Shown piece by piece: positions 48,234 through 58,991 of a stretch of DNA of 64,000 nt. Location: NCBI GenBank assembly GCA_024741835.1, contig JAENRP010000057.1, positions 1 to 64,000 on the forward strand, read 5' to 3'. Under the pieces are notes generated by a model. It made no database searches and was not told the origin of the DNA. It saw only the letters and a program-made list of their open reading frames with translations. Within the stretch, counting starts at the first letter, position 1. Each line of letters opens with the position of its first letter. The translations under genes were made by a program, and so were the position numbers. Source of the DNA: Diplocarpon mali. Its lineage: Eukaryota; Ascomycota; Leotiomycetes; Helotiales; Drepanopezizaceae.

Positions 48234-48825
48234 CTAGATATCGTCGACATCGATATCCTTGCCCTTACCATCCTCATCCTCGCTGTCGCTCCGGTCCTCG
48301 TCGAATTCGAAATTGCAGTCGCCCTCGCCTTCCTGTCCGTAGGTATCCGTCTCGTTGATCTTCGCGCTCTCAGGCAGCTCGCCATAGGCCTTGAGAGAAC
48401 GAGCCTCATCGGCGCTGTACTTGAGGATCACGTCGCCCTTCTCGTCTTGGTAGTCGCGCAGCGAGAGCAGGATGATGTCGCCCTGGTTGATCCAGACCTT
48501 CTTGCGAAGCTTGCCTCGGATGTGTGCCAGGCGCTTGGAGCCATCGAAGCAGAGCGCTTCCAGGCGACCGTTTCCAAGCATTTTGAGGACTTGCGCGTAT
48601 TCTGAGAAGAGGTTAGTGGGTTGTTTCTGGGCTCTGGAGAGGATGTCTCCGTACCTTGGCCTTCCTCCTTGAAAGTCAGTTCACGCTTCTCGTTATCGTT
48701 CTCGTTCTTTCCACGACGCCTATTTTTACCTCCCTGTTTGTGGAATCATATCAGTGCTGCCTTGTTTGTGCGGGCTCACTCGCAGCGACGATGCGCGTGC
48801 TTACCTTTCCCTTATTCTTGGGCAT
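48234..48825 (-). CDS. tif11: Translation initiation factor eIF1A
   Basis: Exons 48805-48825, 48655-48733 and 48234-48601 encode 155 residues; introns are 71 and 53 bp. The basic N-tail ([19 protein letters not shown]) is followed by the OB fold ([58 protein letters not shown]), the helical part ([18 protein letters not shown]) and the acidic C-tail ([18 protein letters not shown]). It sits in the 40S A site, aids scanning and start-codon choice and binds eIF5B through DIDDI-like residues, here DVDDI. The length and tails match fungal eIF1A. Confidence 0.95.
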
Positions 48826-49246
48826 AATGACTAGTTTGCTTTATTGACTCGGGTGTTGTCCGTGGAGATGTGCTTGGGAGGTTGGAAGAGGTGGGTCGAA
48901 GCGGTATGGATTGTTGTGGTTTGTAAAGTAGGTGGGTAGCCCCGAGTCTAGAAACGTGCCGGGCTTCTGGAGGGGCAGAAAGTGCGTCACATGGAGTCTC
49001 GCTTCCGGAACAAATACTACCCACCCGCCTAGGTAAGGTGTAGCTTAGCGCGGTGAGCAAGTCCAAACATCTGGGAGCTACATAAATAATTTCCAATTCC
49101 TTTCCACCTCGACTTTTCTGCCCTTACGAGCTGGGCTTTATTCCAGGCGCCCTGCAGAAAAGGTGGCGAGGAACAAACGATAGACGGATGGTTGACGCCA
49201 CAACTCATTTGCCAGCTTTATAGACAGCAGTCCATACAGCCTAGAA
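48826..49246. other. Divergent intergenic (eIF1A / unknown protein)
   Basis: Holds the promoters of both genes. CTTTATAGAC at 49215-49224, about 25 bp before the plus-strand ATG, is TATA-like but too close to the ATG to be the usual box. Confidence 0.35.
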
Positions 49247-49861
49247 ATGGCGTCCAACCTTTCAGCGTGCAACTTTTCAGCGTGCAGCATTTCACGGAAA
49301 GCAGTATCTAACATTATGGAACCCACCGCACTGATGCCACTGAAGGTTACTGGCATTTCCACCCCAAGGGCATTCTCTATAACTTACAGAAATGCTCCTG
49401 TCTACGCCATGACGGCCAGAGCCTGGATTGACAGCAATTCCATGTCCAATCCTATTCGAGCATATTTCGAAAAACGCTGGGCAGAACGCAAGGAACCTCT
49501 CTGGTGGTGTGCCGTCACATTCAAAACAGTGCGGTCTCCCAAGACAATCCGAAGCAGTATGAACAGGAGAATGCGATTCGCGTTCATAGAGTCTTTGAGG
49601 AAAAGGGGATATGCTAAGGATGGGAACAGGTTGCCTGGAGCTGAACCTGGGCCACCTTTGACTGGCACAGTACAATTTCTTGGGTTGGAAACTCTGCTGA
49701 CCACTAAGATGGACGACCTGGTTGCGCAGATGGATAGAGCACTTCAGGGAATCATAGACAACAAGAGGCCCAGTCCACGGAGTCCAAAACCTCAGAAGCC
49801 AGGAAAGCAGCATTGGGGGAAAGTGGCATGGGGGAGAGCAGCCAGTGAAGAAGCCAAGTAA
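49247..49861 (+). CDS. 204-residue protein of unknown function
   Basis: One exon. The first 60 residues are basic and hydroxylated with few acidic residues (SISRKAVSNIMEPTALMPLK, STPRAFSITYRNAPVY), which could be a mitochondrial presequence. The middle has a basic helical part (SPKTIRSSMNRRMRFAFIES, LRKRGYAKDG) and GTVQFLGLETLLTTKMDDL; the tail is Pro/Lys-rich. A 15-bp tandem duplication near 49258-49288 encodes SACNFSACS. No family is recognised. The opposite strand is also open over most of the length, so the coding strand is not proven. Confidence 0.5.
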   Translation: MASNLSACNFSACSISRKAVSNIMEPTALMPLKVTGISTPRAFSITYRNAPVYAMTARAWIDSNSMSNPIRAYFEKRWAERKEPLWWCAVTFKTVRSPKTIRSSMNRRMRFAFIESLRKRGYAKDGNRLPGAEPGPPLTGTVQFLGLETLLTTKMDDLVAQMDRALQGIIDNKRPSPRSPKPQKPGKQHWGKVAWGRAASEEAK

Positions 49862-49990
49862 ACTTACTATCACTGAGAGAAGAACGTGACCACCATTCAA
49901 CAAGATTGAATTATTATTGATTTATTTGTGGCTCATGTACCCTCATCACATTTGAAGTTCCATGGCATCCTTTCCTTCCCAAGTTCAGCC

Positions 49991-50013
49991 TTGCTGATTT
50001 GGCCAATCAGCAA
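49991..50013. promoter_or_regulatory. Palindromic CCAAT-containing site before CHS5
   Basis: Perfect 9-bp arms TTGCTGATT and AATCAGCAA around the 5-nt spacer TGGCC. The right half holds a CCAATCA box. It lies 97-119 bp upstream of the CHS5 ATG. Confidence 0.5.
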
Positions 50014-50109
50014 CCACTAGCTCAAGTCGCGTCTCGAGTCCCAAGCACTTTGAAATAGTCGGAACTTAACGCCATCGACCACCGAGCTTCTCACAATTGA
50101 AACGCCGCA

Positions 50110-51340
50110 ATGCTGATCTCTCTGACAGTTGGCAAAGTTGATGCAGGTGTTGCAGTCTTGCTGACCCAAGACAAGAGACTCGTATGCCCCCTTGGAACGG
50201 CACACCTGCCCCCATGAAGCCAGCTAATATCCCCCCCCCCCCCAGATTGAATTCCCCTCTATTCTCCTGCCTCCCAACATCTCCTCCGGCAGTATAGTCG
50301 ATATCACTGTTTCCCGCAATCTCAACTCCGAGGCCAAATCACAAGCTGCCTTCCTTGCCCTTCAGGACGCAATCTACTCTTCCTTCGGCGAAGCAGGGCC
50401 AACAACCCCTAAGCTCAGCTGCAGAAATGCCACGCAGACATCCGTCGTACTCGAATGGGACCGTCTCGAAGTCGCAACGGCAGACATTATCTCCCTCTCG
50501 CTCTTTCGTAATGGCCAGAAAGCAGGCAACATCCCGAGACCGACTGAGAATCAAAGCACGAAGATAAGCGGGTTGGCTGTCGATACGGAATACACATTTC
50601 ATCTGGTGCTGAGAACTAGTGCTGGCACCTTTAGCAGCGAGAAAGTGGTTGTCAAGACACACAAGATGACGGATCTGAGCGGAATTACAGTCACTCCTGG
50701 TATCCTGCCTGCGCAGATCAGAGACAGCCTCGCAAAAGCTGTGGAGCGGATAGGAGCGAAGATTTCGGATACTGTCAGAATCGATACTACGCACTTTATC
50801 ACCACCGAGGGCAGAGGATTGCTGTGGGAGAAGGCGGTTGAGACGAATATCCCTGTGGTCAGACCGGAATGGATCGAGGGCTGTGAGAGGGGAGGAAGAA
50901 TCGTCGGTGTCAGGCAGTATTACCTCGATGCGGATCCACGACAACGTCAGGTCGCTCAGTCGGAAGTACCGCCCCAGAAATCACCTGAGCCAGCAAAGGA
51001 ATCGCCACTGCCCAGTCCACCTGCTACCAACGGCTCCAGCCAAGCTGTCCCTCCTAAACCCCCAGCTAAAGATGCCGCGCAGGAAGGAGAGGTTAGTCAA
51101 GATGAAGAAGAGGAGGAGGAGGAAGAAGAAGAGCCAGCTGTTCAGGATGAGCAGAAAGTCAGAGCTGAGGACCGCGACCAAGACAAAGTTGCTCTTCGGC
51201 CTGTAGTGCCCGCGTCGAGGTCAGGATCTGAGTCGGAGCCAGAAGCAGCCGATAATAAGTTGAAAGAGCCTGTTGAGGAGGGTGGTGAATCTGGTTCCCA
51301 AACACCTGGGCACTCGAGTTTCCAAGATGTAGCTCTGTAA
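50110..51340 (+). CDS. chs5: Chs5, exomer scaffold for chitin synthase export
   Basis: Exons are 50110-50181 (MLISLTVGKVDAGVAVLLTQ...) and 50246-51340; 388 residues. The N-terminal dimerisation part (LTVGKVDAGVAVLL, IEFPSILLPPNISSGSIVDI) is followed by a fibronectin type III domain at about residues 85-165 (KLSCRNATQTSVVLEWDRL, GLAVDTEYTFHLVLRTSAG), then a BRCT domain at about 170-260 (GITVTPGILPAQIRDSLAKA, IDTTHFITTEGRG, IPVVRPEWIEGCERGGRI). The tail is acidic and low complexity. Chs5 with ChAPs carries chitin synthase and other cargo from the trans-Golgi to the plasma membrane. The single intron ends in thirteen C followed by AG. Confidence 0.92.
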
Positions 51341-51867
51341 CTGGTACTCTCTGATCGGCCTCCTTTCATCTATGGCATACTCAGGAACACTTCGGCTAGC
51401 TACGGTTTGCTGAGCAGCATGGTTTGTGGTACTTGCTTGTAAGATGAGCGCGGCCATCCGGTCGAACATAGATAATTGTACACCGAATCGCAATATTCTG
51501 GTAGAGATGAGCTCACCTATCCTAACTGAGGGATGTTACATTGAGGCCGTTTCGTTGTCTTTTCTTCACATCTTCTGGGACCAAGCGGCGTGGTTTTCTA
51601 TTCCGTCGACCTCGACCTGAACGTGGAATGTAAAATCGACACCGATGTGGTTTGAATTCGAACTGTCACTGCCAAGACTAGCCTGTTTTCGGGTGAGTTC
51701 GGGAGTCTCCCGCCGCTAAACAAGGGAGTCGACAGTTTGATATCCTTGTAGATAGATGCTGTTAGTGACAAGCTTCAGATCTATATTCATCCTTACTCCT
51801 GTGAAGAAGGAAAACTCGCCGTGGATATCTTCTTCTGTGAAAGATTGTTAATCCCAGGTTAGAGGCA
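51341..51867. other. Intergenic
   Basis: No gene is seen between Chs5 and the SDR gene, which lie in the same direction. Confidence 0.4.
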
Positions 51868-52730
51868 ATGGCATGGTCACTTGTGTGTCCCGCCAGTAGA
51901 GGCATCGGCTTTCACCTGACTCGACATCTGCTGCAAACAACCAAGATTCCCGTCATAGCAACCGCTAGGAAAGATGTCACGGGGGTTAAGAAAGGCCTCC
52001 TGGAGGATTTGCCAGACATTGATGCTGAGCGTCTCACTGTTCTGCAGGTAGACGTTACGGGTAATGAGATAGATTTCCCTTCTCTCTGGACATGGCAGGC
52101 GAAGCTAAATGTAATCCGACAGATGAAAGCACCATCTCCCGCGCAGCAGAGGAAGCTAAATCCATGTTCCCACCTTCATCACACCATCTACATCTCGCCT
52201 TCTCCATCCCCGGAATTCTCTATCCAGAGAAGTCTCCCTCGCAGCTCAGCCATGAGAACCTAACGCACACCTTCGCCATCAACACCATCGGACCCCTGCT
52301 CCTCGCCAAACACTTCTCCCCCTTTCTCCCCAAGAAATCCACCACCCTCCCCTCGGCAGAAGAGTGCGAAGATCTCGGGATCCCGCCCCAGGCAGTATGG
52401 CTCAACATGTCCGCACGCGTCGGCTCCACGTCGGACAACGGGCTTGGAGGGTGGTATTCCTACCGTGCGTCGAAAGCCGGTGTCAACAGCATCAGCAAGA
52501 GCCTAGATCTATACCTGCGCACGAGAAGCGGGGACAAGGCGCTGGCTATTGCCTATCATCCGGGCACGGTCAAGACGGGCCTTAGCAAGGAGTTCTGGGG
52601 AAACGTCAAGGAGGAGAAGCTGTTCAGTCCCGACTTTGCGGTGGAGAAGATGCTGGGTGTGGTGAGAGGCGTGGGGCTGGAGGGAAGGGGTCGCTGCTGG
52701 GACTGGAGTGGGAGAGAGATCTTGCCTTGA
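51868..52730 (+). CDS. Short-chain dehydrogenase/reductase
   Basis: Exons are 51868-52060 and 52123-52730; the 62-bp intron splits the Asp codon of QVDVT/DESTI, a join that restores the canonical SDR D-V-T-D element (266 residues). N-terminal cofactor motif CPASRGIGFHLTRHLL (SRGIG form of TGxxxGxG), nucleotide recognition near ATARKD, then NTIGPLLLAKHF, LNMSARVGS and the catalytic YSYRASK (Y-x3-K), with HPGTVKTGLS after it. The basic residue in ATARK suggests NADPH. It is of the CsgA/sniffer-like group; the substrate is unknown. Confidence 0.85.
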
Positions 52731-54593
52731 GGGGGTTGGGAGAGCGGTCCGCCTGGACCTGATTGTAGATGGGGATCGGGGCAGCGAGGTAGCGAATCGC
52801 CTGATGCTACTCGCGTCGGCCTGTTGCGAACGTTGAGGTCGGCGGTGCTGCACGCACAAGCACCGCAGAGTTGGTCCATCCAAAACAGTCTCCCCGTCGA
52901 GCGTGACCTACGATAGGTAGGCAGGTTACCTTGAGATACGCACCGACCTCTGGTCGTCACTGTCAGCGTTCGCACTCGGAATTGTGATTTCTCGCTACTC
53001 CCAGGTCAGAAAGTACCTCGGGAATACGTCGAGAGCCGGCGAAGCGGTCGGTGCTCTCCGACGCACTCTCGCCGGCGCCCGACTGAGACGGCGACGACTT
53101 CACGCGCGCTGTTGCGCATCATGATTTTCCGACCGGCACCATCCAACACGCGCGAACTCCAAGATGCTCCTGTTCGGCTCCGGGCGGGTGCTAGCCGCCA
53201 CGCCCTCGGGCCGGTATCTCCTCTCCTCTCCTCTTCTTCCTGCCCGGCCACTTCTGCGGAGGGCAATATAGTATACACAGTCCGAGCCGAACTGAGATCC
53301 GCCATTCCCCTCCCCCTCCCTATTATCACACTGAGACGTCGCGTGTGCCCCCCTTCCGCCTCGGGCGAGTAAACAGCTTTGCACAAGCTTTCCATTTCGA
53401 CAGCTGGCATGATTCCTACCACTAGGCGTGTTACACGAAGAGCCTGGTACCTGGACATATACATACACATATACATACACACACACATATCCATAAATAT
53501 CCATACATATCCACACTCACACAAGCCAACAAGCCCCTCGACACGTCCGATCCAACACGCTCATCGCCGCCGCAAAAGCCGTACATCCAGACTCGTTACT
53601 CCACATCACAGCCCCAGACCCCAGCATCCCAACCCCCGGCACGTGCCCACAAGCACTCCTCGCTCGTCCCTGAATCCTCGTCGGTTTCCGTGCTGTGGAT
53701 CTTCTCGTCGGTGGTAGATGATGCGTCGGCGAAGAGGCTGTTTTGGAGTATAAGACTATCAGTTAGCTGGTGTTGGCGCTAGCGTGTACTTGGTTTTAGC
53801 TACCTTGCTTTGTGGCGTAAGAGTGCTTCTCTGTATCGGCAAGAGTAGAGTTATATACCAAGCTGTTGCATTATATCCTGTTATATCGAATTGAACTAGC
53901 AGTGTCCCGTCCTCTTTTGACTTTGCTCCCTTGTATTTTTGATCTCTTACCTGTCCTCTGGCGTTCTATTTGCTATTTTTCTATTTCGTTTTTCACTTTC
54001 TGCTTTCCTCCTTCCACTTGATCACTCCACTCCCGACTTCCTATCGCCCTCGCCATATACCGCGAAAACTATCAGTGCTACTGCGTCCTCGTAACCTGCC
54101 CTGCCCCCTCCCCCCATCCTCCATCCTCCATCCTCCGCCACCCCGCATTCTCAGCACCCTGTACGCAGCAGAAGCAGAGGATATATCACGAAAGGCCCAT
54201 GCGGAAGAGAGAAGCGAGACGAAAAGAACCGAAAGGCAAGGCAAGGTAAGAAGCTGGCGGGTGTGCCGGAGACGTTCCCGGGTAGGATTGAGGATCGTCG
54301 TCGTTGCTTAAGGGGTCGGGGTGCGGGGGGGAGGAAACGGAAAGTATGGACGCGGGGCTGTCGGAGGGCTCGACCATGTCGAGCTGCAGAATTGAGCGCG
54401 GGCTAATACATGTACGAGCCGTCGATGTGGGTGCCGGGGAATTTTGTGAGGCGGCTGACTTCATATGGTTTTGTTGACAAGCATATGAGCGCTCTCGCTT
54501 AGCGTGTATTTCCGCCCGACTTGACCGCGAAATTCCTCGTATAGATGTTGAGTTCTTACAGATGCTGTGGACGCTTGCTTGAAGTTAAGAAGA
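52731..54593. other. Intergenic with CA/TA and CATCCTC short repeats
   Basis: No supportable gene in about 1.9 kb. A CA/TA-rich microsatellite (ACATATACATACAC-like) runs at about 53457-53522. CATCCTC-type units lie at about 54115-54140 and a T/C-rich stretch at 53910-54060. Confidence 0.45.
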
Positions 54594-55913
54594 CTAATCG
54601 ATCTCTACCAGGACTTTTACATGGTTATCCTTGTCATTAATCAGAGTGTTGAACCCCTCCGAGACGGTATCCGCCAACTTGACCTTCTTCGTAATCATAT
54701 TCGCCGGCTTGATAGCACCTGCACCATATCAGTTGAAGAACCCCCCCCCCCGAATCTTCGATTCGACAGAGGTTGACGTACCCGAAACAATAGCATCCAG
54801 AACCTCGGCGAAGTCGCCCGCGATAAAAGTCGCAACCCCCATGTACTTCCTCTCCTTGAACACCAAGTCATTCGGGAAGATCGGCGTCGGCTTCTCCCAG
54901 ATCGCCACATTGACCAACGTCCCCCGCGCCCGCAAACACTCGATGCCAGCCTTCAGCCCCGGGGGCACGCCCGCCGCGTCGAACCCCACGTGGACCCCCT
55001 GCCCACCGCACAGCCGGCGCACCTCGGTGACGACGTCGACCGTCGTGGGATCGAGCACATGATCGGCGCCGAACTCCGCCGAGAACTGTTTCCTTCGCGG
55101 GGAGACCTCCGAGACGATTATCTTGCCGGCGCCTTTGGCGCGCAGGACCTGGACGAGCGCGAGCCCGATGGGACCGCCGCCTATGACGAGGACGGCGTCG
55201 CCGGCTGCGAAGGGCGAGGCCTTGACGGCGTGCCAGGCTACGGACAGCGGCTCGACGAGAGCGCCGACTTCCAGGGACACGGCGTCGGGGAGGGGGATAG
55301 CACTCGTAGCCGGACAGCTGGTGAAATCTGACAGCCCTCCTCCACAGCCTATGTCTTCACGTGAGCAGCCAGTTCGTAGTGGGGGGTGCAGGGGAAGGAG
55401 AAAGACGGTACCGCTGAGACCGATAAAGCCATTGCTGTAACAGCAGTTGATATAGCCATCCACGCAAGCACCACACGTCCCGTCGAAGATGATGGGCTGC
55501 ACACAGACCCGATCACCCACCCGATGGCTCGTCACGCCCTCTCCGACTTCGACCACCGTCCCGCTGAACTCATGGCCCAGCGTCAGCGGGACCTTCTCGC
55601 CCGTAATAGGATGCGCATGGGCCGATGGGATCAAGTTCGCTCCCCCGAGATACTCGTGTAGGTCTGCACTTCTCAGTATTTTGGTCTTCGCGCGCCCCCC
55701 CCCCCAGACATCGACCTTCGACGGTAGGGGCTATTACTACGCACCCGTGCCACAGATGCCCACAAACGCGGGCTTGACCTTCACCTGGCCCTTGCCGCAC
55801 ACCGGGATGGGGATTTGGTCGAGACGGATGTCTTGCTGGCCGTGGAAGCGCAGCGCGCGCATCATTCCTGGGCCGGGGGCCTGCTTGAAGTTGTACGCGA
55901 CGTGTTCTGGCAT
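54594..55913 (-). CDS. Zinc-dependent medium-chain dehydrogenase (butanediol/polyol type)
   Basis: Exons are 55745-55913, 55412-55663, 54782-55348 and 54594-54718; every intron is phase 1 (81, 63, 63 bp); 370 residues. Catalytic zinc ligands are the Cys of VGICGTDLHEY, His-Glu of LGHEFSG and Glu of GALVEP. Structural-zinc cysteines lie in GTCGACVDGYINCC. The Rossmann loop is VLVIGGGPIGLALVQVLRAK, and the acidic residue after the second strand (IIVSEVSPRR) suggests NAD+. This fits the (R,R)-butanediol / sorbitol / threonine dehydrogenase group; the substrate is open. Introns 1 and 3 each hold an 11-base G run on the coding strand. The frame is open upstream of the ATG at 55913, but that part has no similarity. 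Confidence 0.9.
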
Positions 55914-56597
55914 TGTGGTGTCGATGTCGATATGACGGGCCCCGTGACGGCCTGGTCGGAGGAAGTAGATGGACAAAAGGACAGACAACAAGACAGAGTG
56001 CAAGCCGCTTCTTTGCTTCCAGGTCACCTGGTCAGACCACGACGCGAGAAAAGGGAAAGAAGAGAAACAGGAACCAGGAGGAGAAGGAGCCTTACCCCAC
56101 ACTCCTGTCTCGGTAAGACATCCCTCTCACCTGCGTTCCAATGACATCCTACCCCGCCTTCTCCTAACCGAGCCTCCCCCCCTTTCCTCTCATCCCCACC
56201 TACGATCACAAATATCCCCCGGCTCGCCTAGGTCCGTATTGTGTCAATAAGGTGGTCTGTGTTACTACTTACTCTACGCACATCATCGGCATATGGTAAT
56301 GGGTGACTCCTGCACTTCCACGCGTGCTACACTGCACTACATTGATGCTTGTGGGCAGACATTGTCGAGAGAGGATATACCACGCCGTGGGGAGGAACGA
56401 GGCAACTTCATCGTGACCCGGTTCGGTTCGGTTCGGTTCCGCAGCTTACCTGTAGCCTCAAGGTCTCGGGTCTCTGCACAGCGATAGGCAGATGGACTGG
56501 AACCCGAGCGAGGCAGGAGCACAGTATTAATCCGGTCAGATGGATCGTAGTTCTTTAGAGTCCGAATTCGCTGCTACAGATTTCTGCTCCACCTCGC
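55914..56597. other. Intergenic with GGTTC repeat
   Basis: Four GGTTC units in tandem lie at 56420-56439. No gene is seen. Confidence 0.45.
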
Positions 56598-58991
56598 TTA
56601 GTAACCCTCGTCGAACCACGACCGGCTTCTGATCCCATCTGCCCCCTTCTGAAAAGTCTTATCACCTTTCTCCCCGCGGATTCGTGTCGGAGCCGCCGTC
56701 TCTAAGCCCCTCATAAACCCTTCGATGGGCTCTAGCCCCCCCGTGCGCCTCTCTTCCTCGTCACTCAGCCGCCAAACCTCACTACCAGGCCCCTCATTCT
56801 CCCTCTCATAGCCCCGATACCCGCTATCCACCCTTCCACCCACTCGTGCAATCTTCTCAAATCTCTTAGCAATGGTCCCGAGCGTCTTCAAGAGCACCTC
56901 ATTATCCCTCTCGATCTTCTCGATGCGTGCGTCCATATCCTTCTCCCGGAGACTCATATTGCGCTTTGCGCGTCTCTCTTGCCGGCGCGTGTCGAGCACA
57001 GAGCTGCGCAGGGACTGCGTGGGGGAACAACGCTTGGAGAGCGCGGATACGGGGGTTGGGACGTCGGAGTCGGATGAGGTGGAGTGCAGAGGCGTCCGCT
57101 TGCTTCTATGCGTTGACTGTGACGAAGAGCATTTAGATTTTAGCTTGGTTTTTGCTTTTGATAGTGTTGGTGGTCTGGTGGTTGGGCCCTGGGCAGAAGT
57201 GTAGAGGGGAAGGTCCGAGGCGGTCACGAAGCCTGTATACGGAGGGAGGTTGGCGACAAGCATGATGGGAGAAAGTGTATTCAGTGCTGCTAGACTCCGA
57301 GCTGCAGCTGGGCTCTTGATCCCGCGCTTGCTGCTGCGCGGGGGAGCTACGATATATGCCTGGCTTTGGGTCGGGTCTTTGCTGATATTGGTACTGGTGC
57401 CTCGCGAATCGGACAATGGTCGTCGGTTCTCGGACAGGACTCGCAGGTCTTCTATATCGTGCAGCTTTCGAGATCGTACTCTCTCCTGCCGGCTTTGCCG
57501 AGTAACCAGAATTGACTCTTCGGTTCCGTCGCGACTGGAAGCCGCGGCCCGCACAGGCATCTCCTTGTTACTCCTCGCAGCTATGGCCTGTGTTCGGAAA
57601 GGGGCCGCGATTGATGGCCGAGAGACGAATGGGCTTGAGGGTACTGGGAGACAGGGTAGATCCTTTGAGGGACTGGGATAGACCGATAACTTAGGCGTTG
57701 CACGTCTAACTACATTGGCACGTCCAATGGGAGAGGCATTATATCCCCGTACCGCAACCCCAAAGACAGCCGGAGACGTTGGAGATGTACCGCCACTGTC
57801 GCCTGATTTTCTCGAAGAAGCTAGACGTTCTTCTAATGCAAATTTCTCGTTGACAAGACTGCAGGCGTGTGCATGTTCTCTTTGTGGGTGTTTTGGAACT
57901 TTGGAGATGCTTGAGCGTCGAGGGGGTAAGCCGAGTTTCATTCCCGGGACCCGAGTAGCACCCGGTGGTGTGGAAACACTGCCCACTTGCCGCAAATTAC
58001 GATCCGTGACAAGTGACACCTGGCTTAGCACCGTGCCGACGGAATGTCGTTGCTCGCTTCGCTGGCTATCCTGCCGTGGGATCTCGACAGGACCCACGCC
58101 GGCGTAGTGGTTCTGGGACCTCTGGGGCTCGGATCCAATCGCAGGCGATGAATCTCCCCTCGGTCTTGAAGAAGTAAGCTCCGGGTTGAAGGCGCTCAGG
58201 ATATTGAAGTCTGGCCCAAAGTTGACCGTCGTCGGAGTGAAATCAGGACTCGACGGTGATATCTCGCTGTCGACTGGCCCAATGCTGATCCTTGGATCCT
58301 TTGCAAGATACGAAGCCGAATCCCAGAGCTCTTTGACAGGCTTGAGAACAGTGACCGTGCCTCCTGTCTCGACTGGCGACTTCTGAGGTGGGTGAGAGCG
58401 AAGGGGGTTTGGTGTTCGCGATGGGCCCGTTCCTTCGGGCCAATCGTGCTCCATCGGTATTGAGATGGCGATATGTCTCGCACCACTTCGAGTCCAAGCA
58501 GCTACAGCACTATCCGGAAGCTGCATGAATCTCTGCGCCTTCGCATTCTTTCTCCGCTTTCTGAATAGTTTGATTGCGCCTCTCCTTAGCGAAATCTGGC
58601 TCTTCTCGTCGTCAGATGGAATCGACATGAAATTGTTCGGCGGGGGCTCTCGTGTCATCAAAAAGTCCGACAACTCTCTCGTGCTATCTCTGTTGCTCTC
58701 CGGCATAGTGGGAGCTCGGGACCGCCGTCGGGACTGTGCACTAGGCCCTCTCGAGTGTATCCATGATTTATCTGACAATATCGAATTGCGTTGATCGAGG
58801 GTTTCTGATCCTGTCGCAGCAGCAGAAGTAGAACCGGCAGGGGCGTTCTCGTTTATTGTGGGCTGAAGGTTTGACAGTGTCGGGGCCCGACTTGCGACTA
58901 CTGACACTTCTCTGCTAACGTGCACAGATTCGTTTGAAAGAGATCTGAGGTTCTTGAGGCGGGTTGCCTCAGATGCAGCGGAAGTAAGCAT
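56598..58991 (-). CDS. 797-residue disordered protein with C-terminal coiled coil
   Basis: A single exon. The protein is largely low complexity (Ser, Pro, Arg, Thr) with stretches such as DKSWIHSRGPSAQSRRRSRA and FMSIPSDDEKSQISLRRGAI plus KLFRKRRKNAKAQRFMQLPD. Near residues 680-725 lies a charged coiled-coil-forming helix (SLREKDMDARIEKIERDNEV, LLKTLGTIAKRFEKIAR). The C-terminus is EGFMRGLETAAPTRIRGE... to RSWFDEGY. No enzymatic domain is seen and I do not recognise the family. Many SxxS/SP and RRxS sites suggest phosphorylation control. Three stop-free frames in places reflect composition; this frame is chosen for its length and its ATG. Confidence 0.72.
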   Translation of the reverse strand: MLTSAASEATRLKNLRSLSNESVHVSREVSVVASRAPTLSNLQPTINENAPAGSTSAAATGSETLDQRNSILSDKSWIHSRGPSAQSRRRSRAPTMPESNRDSTRELSDFLMTREPPPNNFMSIPSDDEKSQISLRRGAIKLFRKRRKNAKAQRFMQLPDSAVAAWTRSGARHIAISIPMEHDWPEGTGPSRTPNPLRSHPPQKSPVETGGTVTVLKPVKELWDSASYLAKDPRISIGPVDSEISPSSPDFTPTTVNFGPDFNILSAFNPELTSSRPRGDSSPAIGSEPQRSQNHYAGVGPVEIPRQDSQRSEQRHSVGTVLSQVSLVTDRNLRQVGSVSTPPGATRVPGMKLGLPPRRSSISKVPKHPQREHAHACSLVNEKFALEERLASSRKSGDSGGTSPTSPAVFGVAVRGYNASPIGRANVVRRATPKLSVYPSPSKDLPCLPVPSSPFVSRPSIAAPFRTQAIAARSNKEMPVRAAASSRDGTEESILVTRQSRQERVRSRKLHDIEDLRVLSENRRPLSDSRGTSTNISKDPTQSQAYIVAPPRSSKRGIKSPAAARSLAALNTLSPIMLVANLPPYTGFVTASDLPLYTSAQGPTTRPPTLSKAKTKLKSKCSSSQSTHRSKRTPLHSTSSDSDVPTPVSALSKRCSPTQSLRSSVLDTRRQERRAKRNMSLREKDMDARIEKIERDNEVLLKTLGTIAKRFEKIARVGGRVDSGYRGYERENEGPGSEVWRLSDEEERRTGGLEPIEGFMRGLETAAPTRIRGEKGDKTFQKGADGIRSRSWFDEGY

